Below are positions 41,044 through 49,846 of a stretch of 64,000 nt of DNA, one piece after another. The stretch covers positions 4,596,001-4,660,000 of the forward strand of contig NZ_CP098755.1 in assembly GCF_023746555.1 (NCBI RefSeq), read 5' to 3'. Source of the DNA: Brevibacillus ruminantium (GTDB lineage: Bacteria; Bacillota; Bacilli; Brevibacillales; Brevibacillaceae). A program made the position numbers and the translations under genes. The notes beneath the pieces were generated by a model that was not told the origin of the DNA, made no database searches, and saw nothing but the letters and a program-made list of their open reading frames with translations. The first letter of the stretch is position 1. The number at the start of each line of letters is the position of its first letter.

Positions 41044-42887
41044 TACGCCTTAACCCCCTTTTCATCCATTTCAACCGGATCAATATGATAACCAGGGTCG
41101 TCTTTCAAAGAACGAATCATCATGCAGGAGAAGAAAATCACCATGCCAATTCCGACCAGCACGTATTTGTGGTACATGAAGCCGTAACCTGCGATAAACA
41201 GGCCGCCAGACATCAGGAACGGCAGGATGGAACCAGATGGCATGTGGATCGAACCCAGCGGTTCTGCTGGCGTCATGCCTTTGTTACCGGCCATTTTCTC
41301 TACCCACAGGGCATCGAGACCGCGTACAAGCGGAGTTTGAGCAAAGTTGTACTCAGGCGGCGGAGATGGAATCGACCATTCGAGCGTACGTCCATCCCAC
41401 GGGTCTGCAGGAGCGCGTTTGCCACTCTTCGCTGTCACGTAAGCGTTCAACAGGAAGAGGATCGTTCCGATTGTCATTCCAAATACACCGATCGTACTGA
41501 TAAAGTTACCAAATTCCAAGTTCTGTCCAGGCAAGAATGTAAATACGCGGCGCGGCATTCCCATCAATCCGAGGAAGTGCTGCGGGAAGAAGGTCAGATG
41601 GAAGCCGATAAAGAATGTCCAGAAGCTCCATTTGCCAAGCGTTTCGTTCAGAACCTTACCGAACATTTTTGGCCACCAGTAGTACAGACCTGCAAAGAGA
41701 CCAAACGCCATACCACCGACGATTACGTAGTGGAAGTGAGCAACAACAAAATACGTGTCATGGTACTGGTAGTCTGCAGCCGGAATCGACAGCATAACCC
41801 CTGTCATACCACCAATCGTAAAGGTAGGAATAAATCCTACTGCGAACAGGTTCGCGGTGGGGAAGCGGATTTGACCGCCCCACATGGTCAACAGCCAGTT
41901 AAAGATTTTAATACCTGTCGGAACGGCAATCAACATCGTTGCCAGACCAAACAGTGTGTTGGCGACAGGGCCCATACCGGTCGTAAACATGTGGTGAGCC
42001 CACACCATGAAGCCGAGGAAGCCGATCAGTGCGGTTGCAAAGACCATGGAGCTGTATCCAAACAGACGCTTCCGGGAGAAGGTACTTACGACTTCGGAAA
42101 TGATACCGAAAGCCGGCAGAATCAGAATGTAAACTTCGGGGTGACCGAAGATCCAGAACAAGTGCTGCCAGATTACAACGTTACCACCCATATCCGGGTT
42201 GAAGAACGCTGCTCCGAACAGACGGTCAAACATCAGAAGCACCAGACCAACCGTGACGGCCGGGAAAGCAAACAGAATCAAACCGGAAGTAACAAATGCG
42301 GACCAGGTGAACATCGGCATACGCATAAAGGTCATACCTGGAGCGCGCATGTTGATGATGGTTACCAGGAAGTTGATACCCCCGATCAACGTACCAAGAC
42401 CGGCGATCTGCAGACCAAGGACGTAAAAGTCAACCCCTGATCCCTTGCTGTATTGGTTCAAAGCAAGCGTTGCATACGATGTCCAGCCGGCATCCGGCGC
42501 ACCGCCGAGGAACCAGCTTGTGTTGATCAGAACTCCCCCAAAGAAGAAGAGCCAGAATCCGAGTGCGTTTACAAACGGGAACGCAACGTCGCGGGCACCA
42601 ATTTGCAACGGAACGATCGCGTTCATCAGTGCAAAGATGACCGGCATTGCTGCCAGGAAGATCATTGTAGTTCCGTGCATGGTAATCAGTTCGTTAAACG
42701 TCTTCGCACCAACTAAGGAAAGATTCGGATACATCAACTGCAAACGAATCAGCAGTGCTTCAATACCGCCAGCCAAGAAGAAGAACCCACCGGCAATCAG
42801 ATACAAGATCCCGATTTTCTTATGGTCAACGGTAGTGAGCCAATCAGCAATTCCCGACCGCTTAGGTGCATGAGCATGTGCAGACAC
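41043..42887 (-). CDS. ctaD: cytochrome c oxidase subunit I (caa3)
   Basis: 614 residues, the catalytic subunit of the heme-copper oxidase with heme a and the heme a3-CuB centre. Key segments: MHGTTMIFLAAMPVIFALMN with the low-spin heme His, WQHLFWIFGHPEVYILILPA with the CuB His and the crosslinked Tyr, VWAHHMFTTGMG with the His-His pair, the K-channel TGIKIFNWL, and HDTYFVVAHFHYVIVGG with the heme a3 and heme a histidines. The C-terminal extension has two more helices, as in Bacillus CtaD. AGGAGG precedes the ATG. It lies 78 bases after ctaC and overlaps ctaE by one base. Confidence 0.97.
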   Translation of the reverse strand: MSAHAHAPKRSGIADWLTTVDHKKIGILYLIAGGFFFLAGGIEALLIRLQLMYPNLSLVGAKTFNELITMHGTTMIFLAAMPVIFALMNAIVPLQIGARDVAFPFVNALGFWLFFFGGVLINTSWFLGGAPDAGWTSYATLALNQYSKGSGVDFYVLGLQIAGLGTLIGGINFLVTIINMRAPGMTFMRMPMFTWSAFVTSGLILFAFPAVTVGLVLLMFDRLFGAAFFNPDMGGNVVIWQHLFWIFGHPEVYILILPAFGIISEVVSTFSRKRLFGYSSMVFATALIGFLGFMVWAHHMFTTGMGPVANTLFGLATMLIAVPTGIKIFNWLLTMWGGQIRFPTANLFAVGFIPTFTIGGMTGVMLSIPAADYQYHDTYFVVAHFHYVIVGGMAFGLFAGLYYWWPKMFGKVLNETLGKWSFWTFFIGFHLTFFPQHFLGLMGMPRRVFTFLPGQNLEFGNFISTIGVFGMTIGTILFLLNAYVTAKSGKRAPADPWDGRTLEWSIPSPPPEYNFAQTPLVRGLDALWVEKMAGNKGMTPAEPLGSIHMPSGSILPFLMSGGLFIAGYGFMYHKYVLVGIGMVIFFSCMMIRSLKDDPGYHIDPVEMDEKGVKA

Positions 42888-42965
42888 GGTTTTACCTCCT
42901 TTTTAGCGTCACTGCCTCAAGACAATGTCATACTAATACTAGAAAATCTAACTTTGAAGATCAGA

Positions 42966-43997
42966 CTATTTTTGCTCGTCTTTTACGCTAAGAGTCGACA
43001 TGTACTCGACCAATGCTTTTACCTGCTCGTCATCCAGATTCAGGTTTGGCATGAGGTTGCCTGGTTTCACCTTTTGCGGATCTTTCAACCATGCGGCAAG
43101 GTTTTCATCATCGTGATTGAGGATACCCGCGATGAGGGTACGATCAGCGAAGTTGGTCAGGTTTGGCCCCATTTTTCCACCTTTGCCGGCTACTGCGTGG
43201 CAACCCAAGCAGCTCTTGTCAAAGATTTGCTGACCTTGAACCGCCAATGGAGTTTGAGCCTTTGCCGGTTCAACTGCTTGCACGCCCTTCATTTTATCAA
43301 TCCAGGCTGCAAATGCATCTTGTTCCATTACCTCTACTTTGAAGTCCATCAAAGCGTGAGACGCACCACAGAGCTCCGCGCATTTCCCGTAGAATGTACC
43401 TGTACGGTCAGCTTGCAGCCAGAATTTGTTGTCCAGTCCCGGGTTGGTGTCGATTTTACCGCCGAGAGCCGGAATCCAGAACGCGTGCATAACGTCAGCG
43501 GACGTCAAGGTGAACTGGACCTTTTGGCCAACAGGCATAACCAGGTCTTGCGCAGTCGCTACACCCAGATCCGGATACTCGAATTCCCACCAGAACTGGT
43601 GAGCGGTAACGCGAACCTGAAGCGCTTCTTCGCTGTTGTATTCTTTCCCCAGTGTAAATCCTGTGGTTACGGTCGGCACTGCCATGATGATCAGCAGCAA
43701 GAACGGAATGACCGTCCAAATGATTTCCAGAGTGTGACTGCCTTCCACTTGCTTCGGAATGCCTTCCTGTCCAGGACGCTTACGGAAACGAATAAGAACG
43801 TAGGTGAGGATCAGTACAACGACGATAAAGACCCCGATCATGATGGAGGCCGTAAGCTTCATCAAGTCGAATTGCATCGCGGCAACCGGCCCCTGCGGCG
43901 TCAGTGCAGAGAGCTCTTCTTTGCCACAACCGGACAGCGCCAGCGCCAGCAATCCAAACAAGAAAAGCTGACGCCAAGATTGTTGCCAACTCTTCAT
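42966..43997 (-). CDS. ctaC: cytochrome c oxidase subunit II with fused cytochrome c (caa3)
   Basis: 343-residue lipoprotein. The lipobox LALSGC gives lipid-attached Cys24. Two helices follow (about 48-70 and 92-112). The CuA domain has His171, Cys206, Cys210, His214 and Met217 (YGKCAELCGASHALM). The C-terminal cytochrome c domain binds heme through Cys263-Cys266-His267 (SCLGCHAVAGKGG), with a Met in GNLMPNLNLDD as the sixth ligand. The fusion defines a caa3-type oxidase that accepts electrons through its own cytochrome. It is the first gene of ctaCDEF. Upstream is a 360-base divergent region shared with an SDR gene. Confidence 0.97.
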   Translation of the reverse strand: MKSWQQSWRQLFLFGLLALALSGCGKEELSALTPQGPVAAMQFDLMKLTASIMIGVFIVVVLILTYVLIRFRKRPGQEGIPKQVEGSHTLEIIWTVIPFLLLIIMAVPTVTTGFTLGKEYNSEEALQVRVTAHQFWWEFEYPDLGVATAQDLVMPVGQKVQFTLTSADVMHAFWIPALGGKIDTNPGLDNKFWLQADRTGTFYGKCAELCGASHALMDFKVEVMEQDAFAAWIDKMKGVQAVEPAKAQTPLAVQGQQIFDKSCLGCHAVAGKGGKMGPNLTNFADRTLIAGILNHDDENLAAWLKDPQKVKPGNLMPNLNLDDEQVKALVEYMSTLSVKDEQK

Positions 43998-44357
43998 ACC
44001 AATGAACCCCTCTTTCTTTCATGTTGATTACGCCCTGTCGCATCATATCGACACAGCGTATATTTCATACTCCTCCACCTGCCAAAAACAGCCCCTGTTG
44101 CTACTTTCCACCACCTATGATAACCAATCGGGAATTGGATTAGCAACCTTGGCCTGCTAGCATTTGCTCGTTGACATATGTATAGAGGAGTAAGGGCCAC
44201 AGCAGAATACTATCTTTACGAGATAGCTCTTTCAGTATACATAAATTTATCCCGATATCGGAGGCCATTTGTTATAATTCTGTTAACAAATTTATGAACA
44301 TTTTCGTAAAATTTATTTCCCAGCCGTGGAGATAGTGGAAATTGAAGGGGAGAAAAC
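43998..44357. promoter_or_regulatory. divergent promoter region between ctaC and the SDR gene
   Basis: AT-rich DNA. A TATAAT lies at 44273-44278 toward the SDR gene and a TATACT on the opposite strand near 44234-44239 toward ctaC, both without strong -35 boxes. A ten-base palindrome CCGATATCGG sits between them at 44252-44261 and could be an operator. No gene is supported. Confidence 0.35.
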
Positions 44358-45227
44358 ATGAGAGATACGAGAAAGGCAGCTGCCAAGCGGGTAGCCATGC
44401 TCACCGGCTGTTCCAGCGGATTTGGCCTGCTTGCTGCGGTGGCGCTGGCCAAGGCTGGCTTCCATGTCATCGCCTCCATGCGTGATCCCGCCCGCAGCGG
44501 GCAACTGGACAAGCTTGCCGCAGACCAAGGCGTAGCCGATACTGTCGAAGTGGTGCGAATGGATGTCACCAAGCCGGATAAAGTCTCGGCTACTGTAGAC
44601 GACGTGGTGACACGCCACGGGCGGATTGATCTTCTGGTAAACAACGCGGGTTTTGCAGCTGGCGGCTTTGCCGAAGAAGTCGAGCTCGGCGAATGGCGAG
44701 AGCAGTTTGAGGTAAATGTCTTCGGCCTGATTGCCGTTACACAGGCGGTCCTTCCCCACATGCGCTCCCGCCGGTCGGGTACGATCATCAATATCAGCAG
44801 CATCAGCGGAAGAATCGGCTTTCCCGGCCTGGCCCCCTACGTCTCCTCCAAACACGCAGTGGAAGGATTTAGTGAATCACTCCGCATGGAAATGCTCCCT
44901 CACGGTGTTCACGTCGTGCTGATTGAGCCCGGATCTTACCGGACGAGCATTTGGGACAAAGGCATGGAAAAAGTTGTATCACGCCCGTCTTCCCCCTATT
45001 TTGCGCAGATGAAGGCACTCACAGTCATCATTCATAAAATTGCTTCGTCTGCCCCTCCCCCGGATGAAGTCGTCAATGTCATCGTACGGGCTGCGCTTGA
45101 TCCCCGTCCCTCGCTCCGCTACCCCGTCGGACGCGATGTCAAGCTCTCGATCTTGGCCAAGCAATGGCTCCCCTGGCGCTGGTTTGAAGCCGCCGTGACG
45201 AAACGCATGAAGCCGCCTCGTTCATGA
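44358..45227 (+). CDS. short-chain dehydrogenase/reductase
   Basis: Classical SDR of 289 residues. The NAD(P)-binding motif is TGCSSGFG at 16-23. It is followed by the NNAG motif in DLLVNNAGFAAGG, the catalytic Ser in IINISSISGRIGF, and Tyr-x3-Lys in LAPYVSSKHAVEGF, then EPGSYRTSIW. Arg in ASMRDPAR after the second strand suggests NADP preference. The C-terminal extension (YPVGRDVKLSILAKQWLPWR) is typical of SDRs that act on lipids or steroids. AAGGGGAG lies before the ATG. Substrate unknown. A terminator overlaps the end of the gene. Confidence 0.88.
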   Translation: MRDTRKAAAKRVAMLTGCSSGFGLLAAVALAKAGFHVIASMRDPARSGQLDKLAADQGVADTVEVVRMDVTKPDKVSATVDDVVTRHGRIDLLVNNAGFAAGGFAEEVELGEWREQFEVNVFGLIAVTQAVLPHMRSRRSGTIINISSISGRIGFPGLAPYVSSKHAVEGFSESLRMEMLPHGVHVVLIEPGSYRTSIWDKGMEKVVSRPSSPYFAQMKALTVIIHKIASSAPPPDEVVNVIVRAALDPRPSLRYPVGRDVKLSILAKQWLPWRWFEAAVTKRMKPPRS

Positions 45228-45240
45228 GACGGCTTTTTTT
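45211..45240 (+). terminator. Rho-independent terminator overlapping the SDR stop
   Basis: Near-palindromic stem AGCCGCCTCG...GAGACGGCT followed by seven T. The stem contains the last codons and the stop of the SDR gene. Confidence 0.85.
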
Positions 45241-45274
45241 GATACCTGGAAAGGCATGCTCCTATGTACAAAGC

Positions 45275-45631
45275 CTAGATTTTCTCAGCTCGGCCGCTCT
45301 TTAGCAGCCAGATATGCTGCAGGTATTCAGCCACCCCCAGCAGGATCGCGACAAAGCCGGCGCCGATCGGTGCAATGCTTGCGTGTGAAAAGAGCATCCC
45401 GCTCAGCCAGACGATGAGAAAACCCGCGATCATATCTACCGCCGTAGCCAACCAGAGCATACCCGGACGCAGCAGCAGCAGCTCCAGTAAATATCCGGCT
45501 ACAGCAATCACCAATCCAACCCCGATCGATTGGTAGAGATTGGCGTAGTTGACCTCGGGAAACAAGGCATCCGCTACGATGACCGCCAGCGGAGTTACAA
45601 TCAGCTTGACCAGCAATCCGTCCACAGGCAC
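45275..45631 (-). CDS. DUF2512 family membrane protein (YndM-like)
   Basis: 118 residues with four helices. The DUF2512 layout is visible: LLVKLIVTPLAVIVADALFP, YQSIGVGLVIAVAGYLLELL, LRPGMLWLATAVDMIAGFLI and IGAGFVAILLGVAEYLQHIW. The family is restricted mostly to spore-forming Bacillota and has no known function. A GAAGGAGG site precedes the ATG at 45631. It is probably monocistronic. Confidence 0.8.
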   Translation of the reverse strand: MPVDGLLVKLIVTPLAVIVADALFPEVNYANLYQSIGVGLVIAVAGYLLELLLLRPGMLWLATAVDMIAGFLIVWLSGMLFSHASIAPIGAGFVAILLGVAEYLQHIWLLKSGRAEKI

Positions 45632-45728
45632 GTTTCCTCCTTCTTTCAGGTGTCCACAGTATGCCCGGGTACACGATTACCTACTCAGACAGGAGGCTGC
45701 AACCTTTTCCTTGCCTTCTCTCCGCGAA

Positions 45729-47195
45729 TCAGTTGGCTGCTTCCTGCATGGTCTCTTTGGGATAGGCCCACGTCACGATCCAGCTGATCGCAGCCAAAAC
45801 GGCAAGGATTACAAATATCTGGTGAAGTCCGCCGGCAAGCAATTCTCGCACTGTCCCCAGCAGCTCAGCCGGAAGCTTGGCCGCTTCATGCGGATTCAGT
45901 ATTTTATTGACGTCAATATTCTCTAAGCTCTGCGCCTGTTTTACGGCCGAATTCAACAGGGTTCCGAACAGCGCAATCCCGATCGTTTGGCCCAGCGTGC
46001 GGATAAAGGAGTTCGTAGAAACTGCTACACCGCGCAGATTCCACGGCACACTCAACACAGCGCCGGTAAAAGAAGTGAAAGCAAACCCAAATCCTAGCCC
46101 CACCAAAAGCGTGATTCCGTACAGCATGGCATGCGGCGTTTCGGGGTGAATCGTGGCCAGCCACCCGGTCGCGACAATCAGCAGGGTCACACCGATCAGC
46201 GAGGTCGTCCGAATTCCGATTCGCGACAGCAACCGTCCGCTCAATGCGGCTCCAATCGGCCAGCCGACAGACATAGGGATCAGCGTCAGACCTGAACCGG
46301 TTGCCCCTTGTCCGTAAACCCCTTGAATCCAGAGCGGCAGGTAAAAGGACACAGCTACCAGCACCGCGGCCAGCAAAAAGCCAGCCACATTGACGATGCT
46401 CATCGTCCGCATCGCAAACAGACCGAGCGGAACCATCGGCTCCGGCGAGCGTTTCTCCAGATAGAGGAAGAAGAGAATCCCCAACCCGGAAAACACGAGC
46501 AGCCCGATAATCAAAGGAGAGCCCCACGGATGCTCCGTCCCCCCGCTCAACAGCGCGTAGAGCAATGCGGAGACGCTGATGGTAAATACCGCAGCACCGG
46601 CATAGTCAATATGCTTTTTCACTTTCTCGATGTTCTCATGCAGATAGAACCAAATCAAAGCGACGGAAATAATGCCAAACGGGATGTTCATATAAAAAAT
46701 CCAGTGCCATGACACATAGTCGACAAGCAGCCCGCCGGTCAACGGCCCCAGGATTCCCGAGATCCCCCAGATCCCGCTCATCCATCCCTGAACCTTTCCC
46801 CTTTCCTCAAAAGGATAGATATCACCGACAATCGTATACGTAACGGTTATAATCGAACCCGCTCCCAACCCCTGAAAGGCCCGGAACCAGATGAGCTGCT
46901 CCATGGTCTGGGCCAAACCGGAGAGGGCCGAGCCTGCCAAAAAGATAAGGGCTCCCACGGTAAAAACAATTTTGCGCCCATATAGATCGGCCAGCTTGCC
47001 GAAGATCGGCGTCGTTACCGCCGAGGTAAGCAAATAGATCGAGACGACCCAACTGATCAAATGCATACCGCCGAGATCACTGACGATCGTTGGCATCGCC
47101 GTACTGACTATCGTCCCCTCGATCGCTGCCAAAAAGGTGGCGATCATCACGCCAATGGTGACATTTCGTTTATGCGTAACTGGTTTCATTTCCAT
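45729..47195 (-). CDS. DHA2-family MFS multidrug exporter
   Basis: About 488 residues with fourteen predicted helices, the DHA2 (EmrB/QacA) arrangement. Signature segments: motif near TFLAAIEGTIVSTAMPTIVS, the loop motif GKLADLYGRKIVF, RAFQGLGAGSIITVTYTIVG (motif C neighbourhood), IWGISGILGPLTGGLLVDYV, and LLSRIGIRTTSLIGVTLLIV in the second half. The frame runs upstream to 47387, but AAAGGAG lies five bases before the ATG at 47195 (MEMKPVTHKRN). The substrate is probably a hydrophobic drug or metabolite, exported by proton exchange; it cannot be specified. No local regulator. Confidence 0.9.
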   Translation of the reverse strand: MEMKPVTHKRNVTIGVMIATFLAAIEGTIVSTAMPTIVSDLGGMHLISWVVSIYLLTSAVTTPIFGKLADLYGRKIVFTVGALIFLAGSALSGLAQTMEQLIWFRAFQGLGAGSIITVTYTIVGDIYPFEERGKVQGWMSGIWGISGILGPLTGGLLVDYVSWHWIFYMNIPFGIISVALIWFYLHENIEKVKKHIDYAGAAVFTISVSALLYALLSGGTEHPWGSPLIIGLLVFSGLGILFFLYLEKRSPEPMVPLGLFAMRTMSIVNVAGFLLAAVLVAVSFYLPLWIQGVYGQGATGSGLTLIPMSVGWPIGAALSGRLLSRIGIRTTSLIGVTLLIVATGWLATIHPETPHAMLYGITLLVGLGFGFAFTSFTGAVLSVPWNLRGVAVSTNSFIRTLGQTIGIALFGTLLNSAVKQAQSLENIDVNKILNPHEAAKLPAELLGTVRELLAGGLHQIFVILAVLAAISWIVTWAYPKETMQEAAN

Positions 47196-47306
47196 TCGTG
47201 CTCCTTTACACCCGTCCAGCCGTTCCAGAAAGGCAGGGATACGGCATGCTTGAATTGCTCTATGGTACGAGCATGCGCAATAAATGTCAATATCCCCTTC
47301 CTCCAT

Positions 47307-47343
47307 GAAAAAAACCTGTGCCGACTGTAACCGGAACAGGTTT
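47307..47343 (-). terminator. Rho-independent terminator after the SurA-N-like gene
   Basis: Stem AACCTGTTCCGG / CCGACTGT...CACAGGTT in imperfect form, with seven T on the minus strand. It lies 19 bases past the stop. Confidence 0.75.
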
Positions 47344-47361
47344 GATTCAAAAGCCGAATCA

Positions 47362-48003
47362 TTATTTGCTTTTTGGCGCTTCTGCATTCTCTACATAATA
47401 ATCTGGCGCCAGATTCAAGTCGAGAAACTTCACATTGAACTTTTTCTCCAGTCCAATCAGCCACTCATCCATGTATTTCTTCCGTTTCTTTGCATTGAGC
47501 TCTTCGACGATTTCCGGTTTTACCTGCTCCAAAGCTGGTGCGGGATTGCCAAAATCGCTTTTATTTTTCTCGTAGTAATCTTGAATCTCCTGGTCGGTTA
47601 CCGGGTAGGCCTTCTCAAACAGCTTGTCCCGCAGAAGAAGCGTTCTGATCGTGCCACGGAAGCCTTCCTCGGTGAGCCCCTGTTTCTTCAAGGTTTGCTG
47701 AAAGACTTCCTCAGAGCCCAGCTTCTCTCTTAGATTGTTGAGTTCCTTGTCGACTTCTGCCTCTTCCACGAGGACACCCTGTGCCTTCGCTTCTTCCACG
47801 ACCAGATTGCGGCTGACCATCGTATCCAAAACCTTTTTCCCGTAGCTTTGCTTCATCTGCTCGTAGAGTTGGGATTTTGTGACATTCGTTGATCCTGTTG
47901 TGGCGAGCACAGGATCATCCGGCTTCATCGTCGCTACCCCCAAGATGACGAGCGCCAGTAACAGAATCGAAATGGACAGCATGGAAATATCGAACTTCTT
48001 CAT
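47362..48003 (-). CDS. SurA-N-domain foldase-like membrane protein without a PPIase domain
   Basis: 213 residues. One N-terminal membrane anchor (ISMLSISILLLALVILGVAT) is followed by an extracellular SurA N-terminal-type helical domain: VTKSQLYEQMKQSYGKKVLD, TMVSRNLVVEEAKAQGVLV, FQQTLKKQGLTEEGFRGTIR and LLLRDKLFEKAYPVTDQEIQ. It then has the YYEKNKSDFGNPAPALEQVK helix that in PrsA and SurA precedes a parvulin domain, but no parvulin domain follows; the chain ends after about 40 residues. It is therefore a chaperone-like holdase or a truncated PrsA relative. The reading frame is intact, with a GAGAGG site, so truncation may be a stable state. Confidence 0.8.
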   Translation of the reverse strand: MKKFDISMLSISILLLALVILGVATMKPDDPVLATTGSTNVTKSQLYEQMKQSYGKKVLDTMVSRNLVVEEAKAQGVLVEEAEVDKELNNLREKLGSEEVFQQTLKKQGLTEEGFRGTIRTLLLRDKLFEKAYPVTDQEIQDYYEKNKSDFGNPAPALEQVKPEIVEELNAKKRKKYMDEWLIGLEKKFNVKFLDLNLAPDYYVENAEAPKSK

Positions 48004-48116
48004 TTGAAATCCTCTCTTTCTTATCGAATCCCTTGTTCATTATAATAGACAGCGAGTATGGAAGAAAGATGGAATGGTTTTTCACAAGCCTTCCACAATA
48101 CTGAAAATCCAAAATT

Positions 48117-48587
48117 TCACAAAAAATACTTGGTGAAAAGGGAGGAAAGAACGGAGGCAATTACAGGGCCCAGAACAGCCCATATCTGCAAAAATCTCTC
48201 CTGTTTTCTGCCTTTGTCTCCCGCTATGAGATGTGTCAGCTTCTCCCTGTCGTGTTTGTCGTTATCCAGCATTTGCAGGATGATCTCTTTATCGGTCGTG
48301 CCTCTTTTCAGCTCCAGCTCCGTCTGCAATTTGGTCATCGCTTTTAATAATTCTGCACGTGCTTCTTCCATCCGCTCCAAGCGATGCTCGATCCGCTCCA
48401 GCCACTTTGTTGCTACGCTCATCTGCACTTCTAGCTTGTCGATTCGTTCTTCAAAATTATCCAATCGTCGGTTCATCTGCCGCAATGGTTCCCATATCTC
48501 TGGTTGCTCTGGTGTCAATGCCCCCACCTCCCCGTCCTCTACTTTCTTTATATGTTTGCTGGAAGGACTTGCTTGTACCATTGACAT
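48117..48587 (-). CDS. coiled-coil protein with C-terminal membrane anchor, unknown
   Basis: 156 residues. A polar N-terminus is followed by a continuous heptad-rich region (about 35-115: LRQMNRRLDNFEERIDKLEV, WLERIEHRLERMEEARAELL, KAMTKLQTELELKRG) and a single C-terminal helix (IWAVLGPVIASVLSSLFTKY). The plan resembles XhlA-type phage haemolysin or holin accessory proteins (coiled coil plus C-terminal anchor), but no phage genes are close. It could equally be a small membrane-associated scaffold. Start ATG at 48587; the ATG at 48581 is an alternative. Unrecognised family. Confidence 0.6.
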   Translation of the reverse strand: MSMVQASPSSKHIKKVEDGEVGALTPEQPEIWEPLRQMNRRLDNFEERIDKLEVQMSVATKWLERIEHRLERMEEARAELLKAMTKLQTELELKRGTTDKEIILQMLDNDKHDREKLTHLIAGDKGRKQERFLQIWAVLGPVIASVLSSLFTKYFL

Positions 48588-48822
48588 GCTTCCGCTATTT
48601 TTCGGACGCTTTTGAAACTCCGATTCTCGTTTTCCGATGCCTCAGGGACAGTCAGGATGATCCGGTGTGAGCGGACGCTGCACCCAAACAGTCCGATACC
48701 GGTATCCTGCACCTGACTTGATTTACCAGAAAGCTTGTCGCTGAATTCTCATAAAATAGCTGTTTGGCCCTGCTGCGTTTCTAGTATGATAGTGCTAGTG
48801 AGCAAAAAGGGGGCCTATTTTT

Positions 48823-49680
48823 TTGAAACAGCGAATTGCCTGGATTACAGACAGCACGGCTTATATACCCGAGGATTTACGTGAGAAATACGGCATTCAC
48901 ATCGTGCCTCTGGACGTTATCTTTGATGACGGTGCCTATGAAGATGGAGTGGAACTCACTTCGGAAGAATTGTATGAAAAAATCGAACAGTCAAAAACGG
49001 TGCCCAAAACGTCGCAGCCCGCGATCGGAAAATTTGTGCAGCTCTATGAGACACTGGCGAAGGAATATGATTGCGCCATCGCGGTTCACCTGTCCAGCCA
49101 GCTTAGCGGCACCTATCAGACGAGCAAAACAGCTGCCGCGCAGACGGCCTTTCCCGTCGAAGTGGTCGATTCTCAGATCGTTTCCTATCCGATTACGACC
49201 CTGCTTTGCAAAGGCTTTGAGCTGGCCGAAAAAGGCGTGGACTACCGCGAGATTGCAGAGACGCTGAGACGCGAGGCGAGCAGAAATGAGAACTACATCG
49301 TGATTGGCAAGCTGTCCCAGCTCCACAAAGGCGGTCGCCTGACGAATGCACAGCTCATCCTCGGTACACTGCTGCAGATTCGGCCGATCTTCACGATCAA
49401 AAACGGCGTAGTGGAATTATTTGAAAAGGTGAGAACAGAAAACAAGGCCTTTCGCCGGATCTTTGAACAACTGGATCGGGCACGGTCCCTGCACCGGGTT
49501 GTTCAGGTGGAAATCCTGCACGGGAATGTGATCGACAAAGCATTGGAACTGAAAGAAACGATCAAAAGCAAATACGGGGATCTGGAAGTATTGGTATACC
49601 CGCTTAGCCCTGTGCTGGGTGTTCACGGCGGGCAAGGCACGATTGCCCTCACCTGGACCAACGAGGAGACCGAATCGTAG
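48823..49680 (+). CDS. DegV family fatty-acid-binding protein
   Basis: 285 residues. The DegV signature ITDSTAYIPEDL opens the chain. Further blocks are VPLDVIFDDGAYEDGVELTS, SQPAIGKFVQLYETLA, HLSSQLSGTYQTSKTAA, GKLSQLHKGGRLTNAQLILG and the C-terminal LSPVLGVHGGQGTIALTW. DegV proteins bind one fatty acid; FakB relatives present it to the kinase FakA. No FakA is adjacent here. The start is a TTG at 48823 behind AAAGGGGG; no ATG is available in the right place. A TATGAT -10-like box lies about 30 bases before it. Confidence 0.92.
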   Translation: MKQRIAWITDSTAYIPEDLREKYGIHIVPLDVIFDDGAYEDGVELTSEELYEKIEQSKTVPKTSQPAIGKFVQLYETLAKEYDCAIAVHLSSQLSGTYQTSKTAAAQTAFPVEVVDSQIVSYPITTLLCKGFELAEKGVDYREIAETLRREASRNENYIVIGKLSQLHKGGRLTNAQLILGTLLQIRPIFTIKNGVVELFEKVRTENKAFRRIFEQLDRARSLHRVVQVEILHGNVIDKALELKETIKSKYGDLEVLVYPLSPVLGVHGGQGTIALTWTNEETES

Positions 49681-49694
49681 TATCGGTTCGGGCC

Positions 49695-49750
49695 GCTTCT
49701 CCAATAGAAAGGCACCGCTCGAATGGAGTCGGTGCCCTTTCTATTGGGCC
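49695..49750. terminator. long bidirectional hairpin terminator
   Basis: A nearly perfect 17-base stem (CCAATAGAAAGGCACCG / CGGTGCCCTTTCTATTGG, one bulge) with a 12-base loop lies between the convergent degV-family and methyltransferase genes. Confidence 0.75.
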
Positions 49751-49846
49751 GCATGTGGTTCGATCGCCAAGCAGCACTGCAACGTGTGCCGAGAGCCGGG
49801 AGTGGCTCCCTCCATCAAAAATTCGTATAAGCTCAAAGCAAAGCAT

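Noticed and set aside
41037..42440. 467-codon plus-strand frame opposite ctaD
   Set aside because: Antisense shadow of the oxidase subunit I gene.
48117..48587. Phage holin or lysis module suspected from the coiled-coil tail-anchored protein
   Set aside because: No phage structural, lysin or integrase gene is adjacent; kept only as a similarity of layout.
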